A DNA stretch of 64,000 nt from Planctomycetota bacterium (GTDB lineage: Bacteria; Planctomycetota; B15-G4), in assembly GCA_021604805.1 (NCBI GenBank), contig BQJR01000004.1, positions 434,001-498,000 of the forward strand, written 5' to 3'. How positions within the stretch are numbered: position 1 is the stretch's first letter; each line of letters starts with the position of its first letter. A program made the position numbers and the translations under genes. The notes under the pieces are model-generated. The model had not been told where the DNA came from. It saw nothing but the letters and a program-made list of their open reading frames with translations, and searched no databases. This document shows, in pieces, positions 28,167 through 36,198 of this stretch.

Positions 28167-29300
28167 TCACGCGGGCTCGGCGTCGATCAAGCGCAGGATC
28201 AACGCGTGGAAGCCGTCTTCGTCGACACCGAGGATGTCTTGGATGTTGGCGAAGAAGCGTTCGCCATCGGCACCGGATCGCAAGAGTTGGAGTGCGCGGT
28301 CGAAACCGTGTTGCTCCACGACCTCTTCGCAGAGAAACGCGCCGATCACGTAGTGCGTGAAGTGGCGGTTGACCGACGAGCTGCGCCCTTGCTTGTACTC
28401 GTGGAGAAAGTCGATCTCGGGTTCGGCTGCGAGGCGCGCACGGAACTGCGCTCTGAGTGTCTGCATGTCGTCGCCACTCAACGCGTAGCCGCCGTAGTAA
28501 GCCGACATGCCGTTCACGAAGGGCCCGTACAGCTCCTCGCTGCGTGGCAGGCTGTGCGCGAGGAACTCACCCACGTACTCGAAGGTGTAGTTGGGGTTGT
28601 CGGTTCCCGTGAGGTAGGCACGGCCGCCGTCGTCGGTGAAGCCGAGGTCGCACTTGAGGAAGTTGCACTTGCCCGCGTCGAACACGAAGCCGTAGGACTG
28701 CAGCAACTCGTCGAGGCTTCGGAAACAGTAGTAATCGAGGTGCCTGTCCTGCGCCTTCGTGAGATCGCTGAACGCTTCCTTGAAGCGCACGAACTCCGCG
28801 GCGGCTTGCTCATCGAGGGCGCCACTCGAGTGGAAGGTCACGCTGCCCAGAGTCTTGGTGCGGAAGTCGGCCGTCTTCGCTTCGAAGGGACAGCCGAAGC
28901 GATAACCCTCTCCATGCGGCGACGCTTCGAGTTCGACGATCTTGGAGATGAAGGGAGCGCCGTCGCGCACGCCCGCGAAGGCCACGGTGACGGAGTAGCG
29001 CGCGTCGTCCAGCGGGTACGACTTGAGCAGCGAGGGCGGGCTGTCGCCTTCGCGTTGACCCAGTCCACTCAGCCCTTTGAAGAAGAAGCTGTAGCGCTCC
29101 AACTGTCCCGGCTCGACGCAGGCTTCGCTGAACTGACCGTTGCGAGCCTCGGCGAGAAACGCACCCAGTGAACGCTCGAGCGCCGCCGCGACGCGCTCGT
29201 CTTCGGAGAGGGTCGCGCCGAGGTTCTTCGCGACCGGAACTTGGGCACTGACCGAGCTGCAAACGAGCAGCACCAGCAGCAAGGCGGTTCGCAGGATCAT
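28167..29300 (-). CDS. Exported protein of unknown function
   Basis: The 377-aa protein has a clear signal peptide (MILRTALLLVLLVCSSVSAQ). I do not recognise a family. The second half (YYCFRSLDELLQSYGF, then FEYVGEFLAHSLPRSEEL, then FTHYVIGAFLCEEVVEQHG) has the helical layout of gluzincin-like (peptidase MA) proteins, but no HExxH motif is present, so it could be an inactive relative. Two Cys (in GKCNFLKCDLGF) are three residues apart. The stop is 17 bp from that of the CopZ-like gene, which converges on it. Confidence 0.65.
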   Translation of the reverse strand: MILRTALLLVLLVCSSVSAQVPVAKNLGATLSEDERVAAALERSLGAFLAEARNGQFSEACVEPGQLERYSFFFKGLSGLGQREGDSPPSLLKSYPLDDARYSVTVAFAGVRDGAPFISKIVELEASPHGEGYRFGCPFEAKTADFRTKTLGSVTFHSSGALDEQAAAEFVRFKEAFSDLTKAQDRHLDYYCFRSLDELLQSYGFVFDAGKCNFLKCDLGFTDDGGRAYLTGTDNPNYTFEYVGEFLAHSLPRSEELYGPFVNGMSAYYGGYALSGDDMQTLRAQFRARLAAEPEIDFLHEYKQGRSSSVNRHFTHYVIGAFLCEEVVEQHGFDRALQLLRSGADGERFFANIQDILGVDEDGFHALILRLIDAEPA

Positions 29301-29405
29301 GACGGTGCCGCTCGGTGAGCGAGCAAAACGTGACGCATTCGGAACATGGTGGATCTCGCGTGAAGCGTGGGAAGCGTGCAGGCAGCCTGGCGCGGTGGCG
29401 CGACC

Positions 29406-32297
29406 TCAGGCGCCCACGAGCCGAGCTCGCGCATCCTCCAAGCCTTGCCGCGTGAACTCAACGCTCGTCCGATCAGAGTCCAGCAACAAGCCGGCCTCGT
29501 CGAGTTCTTCGAAGCGTTGCAGCGCGAGTTCATAGAACTCGCAGGCGAGCTCCCACTCTGCGAGGCCGCGGTGCGCGTCCGCGCGCAGCGAGGCGCCCAC
29601 CATGGTCATGCGCTGCGCCCAGCGGTTCGCCGGGTCTTGTTCGAGGATCGCGTCGAGCTGAGTGCGGAACTCGATGGCCTTGGCCAAAGCCTCGGCCGCG
29701 TCGTCGGCTCGCATGGCCACCATGCCCAGCGCCAGCACGGCCACCGCTCGGTGAGCGCGCGCGACCGGATCGTCGGCAGCCTGGGCCAGCACCGTGTCTG
29801 CTTCGAGCAGGGCTCGCTCCAGAAGCGCCGTGGCGGCAGCGGGCTCAGCTCGCGCCACTCGGAACTCTCCGCCGTCCGTGAGGAAGGCCATGAGGTCGCG
29901 TCGGGCGTCGAGCGCTTCGGGGTGTCGCGAGAGTGCAGCTTCCACGCGGGCGATGGCGTCCGCGTTGTGCACCACTGCGGCATCGAGTTCGCCGAGCCGG
30001 GCCGAGGTGCGCGCCATGTCGTTCTTGATCAGCCACGCATCGCGCGCCACGCCGGCATCGAGGGGATCAGCCAAGACCAAGCCCTCCATGCTCTCCCAGG
30101 CCGACGCCAACACCGCCAGGGCTTCTTGCTCGCTTCCGGTGACACTCAAAATGCGTCCGTAGAAACGTTCGGCTTGAGCCTGGTCGCGCGTGCCGAGTGG
30201 GGTTTCGGGTGCGCTCTTGGACAAGGTGCGCGCGAGCGTCACGGCGTCTGCGCCACAGATCTTGGCCCGCTCGAGATCTCCCGTGAGCTCGTGGAGTTCA
30301 CCGCTCGCGATCAGGACCATGAGCAGTGGACGAAAGGCCTGGGGATTCTTGGGATCGGCCTGCGCGAGATCGCGCGCGCGTTGCGTGGCTCGCTCCAGCA
30401 CAAGCAGTGACTCGGCGCTGCGGCCCAAGACCCGGAGCACGTCGGCCTTCTCGATGAGTGCGGTGACGAGCAAAGGCGAATCGGCCGCCTGCGAAGCGTC
30501 GAGCTCACCCACCAGTTGCTCCGCCTGCTGCAGACGTTCGAGAGCGCGTTCGGCGCTGCCCTGCCGCTGTTCCACGTTGGCGAGCCGCTGCAGGGCGTGC
30601 ACCCGCGCTTCGAGAAGACCGGCATCATCGGGCGCCTGTGCGAGTTGCCGCTCCACGAGTTCGAGATGCTTGGCGTAACTCGCGGCCGCAGCCTCAGCGT
30701 CGCCGAGGCTTGCACGCGACGCCCGACCTTGCACATCCCCCATGCGCAGATAGCCGGCACTCAACTCGGCCAGCAAACCTTGATCGTTCCCGGCCTCTTG
30801 CGTGAGCGCGTCGAGGTAGCGCAAGGACGTCTCCACGAGTGTCGCGCGCGCACGCGTGGCACCGGGCAGCAGCGAGATCTCATCGTGCAAGCCGTGCATG
30901 AGTTCGCCGGCCAGGGAACGGATCTGATCGAAGCGACTCACGGCGCGGGCCTCGGCGCGTTCGGCGCGTCCCCGCGCGCGACCTTCATCGAGATAGAGCT
31001 GCACGATCAGCACGAGCGATGTGCTGAGGACCGCCACGAGCAGCGCGACACCACCGACCAACAACCGGTTGCGCTGGACGAAGCGCAGCGAGCGATAGGC
31101 TGCGGAGTGCGGACGAGCGATGATCGGGAGCTGCGCTCGGTAACGCCGGAGGTCGGCGGCCAGCGCCCCCACGGAGGCGTAGCGGCTGTCGATGTCCACA
31201 CGCAAGGCCGTGGCCAGGATGACGTCGAGGTCGCCGCGCAGAGCCTTACCGAGGTGCACTGGATCCGCGCGGCGATGAGCGGCGCGCTCCTCGGGCGGAG
31301 ACGCGCCTTCCACTTCGCGCCGCGCCGTTTCACTGGCGAGCGGCGGCTCTTCGTTCACCGCAGCGGCGCGTTGGACCAGGCTCGTGCCGCGGTCGGCGTG
31401 CGGCGCCACACCGGTGAGGAGTTCGTAGAGCAGCACACCGAGTGAGTAGGTGTCGGAGGCCGTGGTGATGGGCTCGTCGCGCAACTGCTCCGGACTGGCG
31501 TAGCGAGGCGTGAGCGGTCGCGGGCCCTCGAGAGTTCGCTCGGCGGCCTGACCTGCGTCCGACAACAAGCCGGCGATGCCGAAGTCGAGCAGGCGCGGCT
31601 CACCCTCCGCATTCACGAGCACGTTGGCGGGCTTGATGTCGCGATGCACCACCAGGTGGCCGTGCGCGTGCTCCACCGCGTCGCAGACTTTGAGGAAGAG
31701 ATCGATGCGCGCGTGCAGACTCAGCTCGTGTTCGTCGGCGTGCCGGTCGATGGGCGTGCCACGTACCAGTTCCATCGCCAACCAAGGGTGACCGGGCTCG
31801 AGCGCCGCTTGCCCATCGGCTGCGACACTCTCGGTTCCGCCGTCGAGGAGGCGCGCGATGTTCGGATGGTCGAGACGCGCCAACACATCGCGTTCCACGG
31901 TGAAGCGCTTCCTGTAACCCTCGGCGAGCAGGCTGGGGTGCAGGAGCTTGACCGCCGCGCTCATGTGGAAGGCCCCGTCGGCGCGTTCGGCGCGATACAC
32001 CGTGCCCATGCCGCCACTGCCGAGTTGCTCGTGCAAGCGCCACGGGCCGCAGTGTTGCAAGGGACTCGGCACGGGCAACGAGGTGGACGCCGACGCCTGC
32101 AGCGGGGCGTCGTGGAAGGCTGGCGGCGACAGGAAATCCGGGTCGGACTGATCGTCATCCAGCACGCTTCGGACCAGCGACAGCAGCTCGTTGTCCCCCT
32201 GGCACGCGTCGGTCAGCTCGCCCTCTCGACGCAGCACCGGCACCGCGAGAACGCGATCCAGTACGGGACGCACCCGCGCCCAGACCTCAGCTTTCAT
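29406..32297 (-). CDS. Membrane Ser/Thr protein kinase with C-terminal TPR-like sensor region
   Basis: The 963-aa protein overlaps the ECF sigma gene by 11 bp. The kinase domain (about 87-390) has GSGGMGTVY (93-101), the ATP-binding Lys117, HRDIKPANV with Asp220, and DFG at 238-240. One membrane segment follows (about 412-435). The remaining 520 residues outside the membrane are Ala/Leu/Glu-rich helix pairs with TPR-like periodicity, such as GDAEAAAASYAKHLELVERQLAQ. In Planctomycetota such kinases sit next to ECF factors of the STK-associated group and are thought to control them by phosphorylation in place of an anti-sigma factor. The target set is unknown, but the divergent beta-helix genes are close. 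Confidence 0.9.
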   Translation of the reverse strand: MKAEVWARVRPVLDRVLAVPVLRREGELTDACQGDNELLSLVRSVLDDDQSDPDFLSPPAFHDAPLQASASTSLPVPSPLQHCGPWRLHEQLGSGGMGTVYRAERADGAFHMSAAVKLLHPSLLAEGYRKRFTVERDVLARLDHPNIARLLDGGTESVAADGQAALEPGHPWLAMELVRGTPIDRHADEHELSLHARIDLFLKVCDAVEHAHGHLVVHRDIKPANVLVNAEGEPRLLDFGIAGLLSDAGQAAERTLEGPRPLTPRYASPEQLRDEPITTASDTYSLGVLLYELLTGVAPHADRGTSLVQRAAAVNEEPPLASETARREVEGASPPEERAAHRRADPVHLGKALRGDLDVILATALRVDIDSRYASVGALAADLRRYRAQLPIIARPHSAAYRSLRFVQRNRLLVGGVALLVAVLSTSLVLIVQLYLDEGRARGRAERAEARAVSRFDQIRSLAGELMHGLHDEISLLPGATRARATLVETSLRYLDALTQEAGNDQGLLAELSAGYLRMGDVQGRASRASLGDAEAAAASYAKHLELVERQLAQAPDDAGLLEARVHALQRLANVEQRQGSAERALERLQQAEQLVGELDASQAADSPLLVTALIEKADVLRVLGRSAESLLVLERATQRARDLAQADPKNPQAFRPLLMVLIASGELHELTGDLERAKICGADAVTLARTLSKSAPETPLGTRDQAQAERFYGRILSVTGSEQEALAVLASAWESMEGLVLADPLDAGVARDAWLIKNDMARTSARLGELDAAVVHNADAIARVEAALSRHPEALDARRDLMAFLTDGGEFRVARAEPAAATALLERALLEADTVLAQAADDPVARAHRAVAVLALGMVAMRADDAAEALAKAIEFRTQLDAILEQDPANRWAQRMTMVGASLRADAHRGLAEWELACEFYELALQRFEELDEAGLLLDSDRTSVEFTRQGLEDARARLVGA

Positions 32298-32868
32298 GGC
32301 CGCCCTCGGAGGCGAGAGCCGTGCGCAACCAAATGCGCGCGAGCTGCCAGCGCCGTTCTGCCGTGGAGAGCGAGCAACCCGCGGCGCGCCGGGTCTCTTC
32401 CATCGAGAGGCCGCCGAAGAAACGCAGCTCGATGATGCGCACGAGGTCGGGCTCTTCCTGAGCCAGGCGTTCCAGGGCTTCCTCGAGGGCGAGCAGGTCC
32501 AGGCCGTTGGACTCGTAGCTTTCGACGGCCGCGTCCAAGGGCACGCGCTCGCGGTCGCCGCCGCGCTTGGCCGCGAGCCGCGAACGGGCGTGGTCCACCA
32601 AGACCGATCGCATGGCCCGCGACGCGAAACACAGGAAGTGCTCGCGCCCGTTCCAACCGCCCCCCTTGTTGATCCGCATCCAGGCTTCGTGCACCAAGGC
32701 CGTGGGTTGCAGTGTGTGCGCCGCCGACTGCGCGTTCATGTGCTGCCGGGCGAGCCGCCGCAACTCGTCGTAGAGCGCGGCCAGCAAGGGGGCCTCGGCG
32801 TCTTGCTCCCCCGCGGAGACCCGGCGCAAGAGTTCCGTGGCGTCGGGGGTGTTCGGGGCGGACGACAT
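32287..32868 (-). CDS. ECF-family RNA polymerase sigma factor (kinase-linked group)
   Basis: The 193-aa protein has sigma region 2 (LLAALYDELRRLARQHM, then ALVHEAWMRI, then REHFLCFASRAMRSVLVDHARSR) and region 4 (IIELRFFGGLSMEETRRAAGCSLSTAERRW). The wording 'TLQPTALVHEAW' and 'AMRRxLVDHAR' is the Sigma70_ECF type found with Ser/Thr kinases. It directs RNA polymerase to a specific promoter set. It is the first gene of a two-gene unit with the kinase and is divergent from the beta-helix gene at 33092 (223-bp spacer). Confidence 0.92.
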   Translation of the reverse strand: MSSAPNTPDATELLRRVSAGEQDAEAPLLAALYDELRRLARQHMNAQSAAHTLQPTALVHEAWMRINKGGGWNGREHFLCFASRAMRSVLVDHARSRLAAKRGGDRERVPLDAAVESYESNGLDLLALEEALERLAQEEPDLVRIIELRFFGGLSMEETRRAAGCSLSTAERRWQLARIWLRTALASEGGHES

Positions 32869-33091
32869 GCGGAAATCCTACACCGAGCGGCGCAGAGACA
32901 TCTTGCAGAGCGTCGACGGGGAGGGGCTTCAGGCTGCGCATGTCAAAGGACACGCAGTCGGGGGACGGCGCCCCTCAGCCAAGAAACTTCGAAGCGCATG
33001 AAGGGCTCAGCGAGTGCTTTGCGTGTCCCACTGAAGAGCGGGGTTCCAGCCGCTCCTCATGTTCGCCCCAGCAACACAGTCAGAGAGAGCC

Positions 33092-34561
33092 ATGACCCAC
33101 TTCAGCCCGCGCTGCCTCGCAGTCGTCCTCACGATCCTGAGCGCCCTCGCGACCCCGACCTCGGCCCAGACCACCCTGCGCGTGCCGAAGGACTTCGCCA
33201 CGATTCAACAAGCCGTGGATGCTGCCGAGGACGGCGACACGATCCGGATCTCGAAAGGCACTTACCCGGAGTACGTGCAAATCATCGGGCTTTCCGACCT
33301 CACTGTGATCGGCCTCGGGAGGCCCGTCATCGACGGGGGAACAGTCTTCCTCGGCGGGGAGGTCACCTCGGGCGGCCTGCTGCTGCTCAACTGTTCGAAC
33401 GTGCTCATCAAAGGGCTCGTCGCGCGAAACCCGGTGAACATCAACGGCTTCACCGTGAGTGGCTGCACGGACGTGACCCTGCAACTCTGCCGCGTGGATC
33501 GTCCCCAGACAGACGACGGCCTGCAGATCACCTCGTCCGAAGGAGTCGTGGTGGACAGGTTCCGCATGCAAGGCTTCAAAGACACCTTCGACATCGAGGC
33601 GGTTGCGGCTGCGGGTGGCATCAGCATCTTGAGCAGCAAGTACGTGACCGTCACGAGAGCGCGCATCCAAGACACGTTCAACGACGGCATTCATGTCGAC
33701 AGCTCAACCGATGTCGTGCTGGAACGCTGCATCCTGAAGCGCATCGACAACGATGGCATCCACGCCTCGAGTGGTGAGCTCGAAACTTCGGTGCTGGTGG
33801 ATCGCTGCAAGCTGAGCGACCTCAACGACGACGGCATCCAGACGACCGGCAGCATGACGGACATCACCGTGACCAAGACCTCGATCAAGCGCGCCGACAA
33901 CAACGGCGTCGACGCTTCGGGGCGCGCCGCAACACTCGACCGTGTGACGGTTCGCGAAGCCGAAGACAACGCCTTCAGGTTCCACCCCGAGTTCAGCCCT
34001 CCGGCCTTCAGCGCCGACGACGTGGTGCCCCACGGTCCGATCCGCATGACCAACTGCCGCGCCTCGCTGGTGGGCGACAACGGCACCGACCTGAGCGCCG
34101 ACGGCGCCGTCATCGAGAACCTGCGCCTGGCCAAGCTGGAAGGGAGCGGAGTTCAGGTCGGGGACAGCGAGGGCGTGGAGATCACGAAGGTCCGCATTTC
34201 CAAGGTCGAGAACTGGGGTCTGGAATTCACCAACGTGACCAACTCGACCTTCACCGACTTCCGCATGAGCAAGCCGAGAGACGGCGTGGAGCTCAGCTCG
34301 AGCTGCGCCGGCAACGTCATCCAGGGCTTCAAGATCCGAGCCCCCGAGGGATTCGGCTTCGAGATCCGCGGACCCAACAACCTGTTCCAAGACAACACCG
34401 TGACCAAGGCCGAAGAGATCGGATTCTTCGTGAACAGCACCGGCAACAATTTTGTCGGCAACAAGGCGGTCAAGAGCGGTGAACTCGATGTGGAGGACAT
34501 CGCCGGCAAGGGGCTGAACACCTACACCGAGAACGTGTTCGGCACGACCCAAGGCCTGTAG
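33092..34561 (+). CDS. Exported right-handed parallel beta-helix protein
   Basis: The 489-aa protein starts at ATG 33092 after AGAGAGA; an ATG at 33059 in the same frame would spoil the signal peptide (MTHFSPRCLAVVLTILSALA). The mature protein opens with the common parallel-helix cap FATIQQAVDAAEDGDTIRI. About 14 coils follow, each about 22-24 residues, with repeats such as NDGIHVDSSTDVVLERC and DDGIQTTGSMTDITVTK (PbH1 type, as in NosD and pectate-lyase-like folds). No polysaccharide lyase active site can be named. It probably binds or processes surface polysaccharide, or is structural. It is the first of two tandem genes of this type. Confidence 0.85.
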   Translation: MTHFSPRCLAVVLTILSALATPTSAQTTLRVPKDFATIQQAVDAAEDGDTIRISKGTYPEYVQIIGLSDLTVIGLGRPVIDGGTVFLGGEVTSGGLLLLNCSNVLIKGLVARNPVNINGFTVSGCTDVTLQLCRVDRPQTDDGLQITSSEGVVVDRFRMQGFKDTFDIEAVAAAGGISILSSKYVTVTRARIQDTFNDGIHVDSSTDVVLERCILKRIDNDGIHASSGELETSVLVDRCKLSDLNDDGIQTTGSMTDITVTKTSIKRADNNGVDASGRAATLDRVTVREAEDNAFRFHPEFSPPAFSADDVVPHGPIRMTNCRASLVGDNGTDLSADGAVIENLRLAKLEGSGVQVGDSEGVEITKVRISKVENWGLEFTNVTNSTFTDFRMSKPRDGVELSSSCAGNVIQGFKIRAPEGFGFEIRGPNNLFQDNTVTKAEEIGFFVNSTGNNFVGNKAVKSGELDVEDIAGKGLNTYTENVFGTTQGL

Positions 34562-34651
34562 ACGGTTCGCCCCTCGCGCGTTCACGCGCTCGAGCTCGAG
34601 CTCGACGGACCTCTCACCTCCCCCACGCCTCTCCCTCACCGGAGCCGACCG

Positions 34652-36085
34652 ATGTCGCACGATCGTTGCCGCACCTCACGACTCAACCGCTCGCTGCCCT
34701 TTCACCGGCGCACACGACGCTCCGCAACCCGAGTTGCCACGACGGTCGCGCTGCTCGTGATCTCGTCGGGCGCGCTGCTGGCGGACACGCTCAAGGTTCC
34801 CAGCGAGGCCTTCCCCACCATCCAGTCGGCGGTGTCGGCCGGTGCGCCGGGCGACGTGATCTCGGTGGCCAAAGGCGTGTACCGCGAACAGGTCAGCGTC
34901 TTCTCCCCGGGCATCACCGTGCTCGGCAAGAAGGCCGTGATCGACGCCGGCTTCGACGGCCCGTGCTTCCGGGTCGGCGCCGTGGATGTGACCATCTCGG
35001 GCTTCGTTCTCCTGAACGGCACGGCGGGCGTCGTCGACGAAGCGGGCGCTTTCGGGGGAGCGGGCGCAGAGGGATTCGTGACTCCGAATCGACTCCGCGT
35101 GACCCACTGCATCATCCGCTCATGCATCAAGGGCGTGAGCATCGCCGCGCGGGAACCGACCGTCACGAACAATGAGATCGTGGCGTGCGAACTCGTGGGC
35201 ATCGAGCTGGACGCCACCGACGGCCTGCAGCCGGCCGTGGTGAAGCGCAACACCGTGGAACGCATCTCCCAAGGCGACGGCATCTCCATCGAGGCGAAGT
35301 CGGTTCTCCTGGAACGCAATGAGCTCCGAGCCATCGTCGGCTCCGGGATCAGGCTCGACCTCACCGCCGCCGACGAAGGCGAGTCAGCTCCACCGTCGAT
35401 GGTGCTGCGCAACCGCGCGGAGGGCGTCCTCAACATCGGCCTGATCGTGACCAAGCTCGGCGGAGCCACGACGAGCATCGAGAAGAACCGGATGCGTCGG
35501 AACGGGCGGGGCATGGAGGTCAACGGCGCCGACTTCCAAGTGCTCGGCAACGACTGCAGCGGCAACGCCGAGGTCGGCATGTACCTCGGCACCGAATCGC
35601 TGGATCACTTCGTCCAATCGGTGGTCCGCAACAACCGCTGCCGCAACAACGGTGCCGCGGGGCTACGCCTCGACGGGCCCTTCATCTGCCGCATCAACCC
35701 GACCTTCCCCAACCTCATCGAGGGCAACGACTGCCAGGGCAACGGGCAGGACGGCATCGTCATCCTGCATGCCCACCAAGATGAACTCACGGGCAACTCG
35801 AGCAAGCGGAATGGCGGCGACGGCATCGACATCGAGCGCTCGTACAACAACATCGTGCTCGCGGAAAACATCTGCCTCAAGAACGAACACGAAGGCATCG
35901 ACAACCTCGGCAAGTCGACCCGCATGCGCGACAACATCTGCAAGGGCAACGGCCGCGGACTCGGCCCCGACATCGCCGGCACCGGCGACGACGGGAGCGG
36001 CTCAGTGCTCGACCTGGGCGGCAACAGCTTCGTGACGGGCGGCTTCAACGTGGAAGCGCGGCTGGACCTGGGCGGAGTTCCGTGA
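34652..36085 (+). CDS. Exported right-handed parallel beta-helix protein (second copy)
   Basis: This 477-aa protein starts at ATG 34652 and has a longer, Arg-rich n-region before its signal segment (TTVALLVISSGALLA). FPTIQSAVSAGAPGDVISVAK is the same N-cap as in the preceding gene, and the rest is coils with NxIxxN-type asparagine ladders (for example NRCRNNGAAGLRLDGPF and NDCQGNGQDGIVILHAH). It is related to the gene at 33092 only in the cap and coil pattern, so the two diverged long ago or serve different ligands. Intergenic distance is 90 bp. Confidence 0.85.
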   Translation: MSHDRCRTSRLNRSLPFHRRTRRSATRVATTVALLVISSGALLADTLKVPSEAFPTIQSAVSAGAPGDVISVAKGVYREQVSVFSPGITVLGKKAVIDAGFDGPCFRVGAVDVTISGFVLLNGTAGVVDEAGAFGGAGAEGFVTPNRLRVTHCIIRSCIKGVSIAAREPTVTNNEIVACELVGIELDATDGLQPAVVKRNTVERISQGDGISIEAKSVLLERNELRAIVGSGIRLDLTAADEGESAPPSMVLRNRAEGVLNIGLIVTKLGGATTSIEKNRMRRNGRGMEVNGADFQVLGNDCSGNAEVGMYLGTESLDHFVQSVVRNNRCRNNGAAGLRLDGPFICRINPTFPNLIEGNDCQGNGQDGIVILHAHQDELTGNSSKRNGGDGIDIERSYNNIVLAENICLKNEHEGIDNLGKSTRMRDNICKGNGRGLGPDIAGTGDDGSGSVLDLGGNSFVTGGFNVEARLDLGGVP

Positions 36086-36198
36086 ACGGCGTCTGAGTTC
36101 CGCGCGCCGATCGTGGGGCGCAGGTGAGAGCACGAGTTGCGCCGGTTCCCGAGCTCGAAGCCGGAGGCCGGTCGTCAGCAAGAGCCCGCGCAGAACGC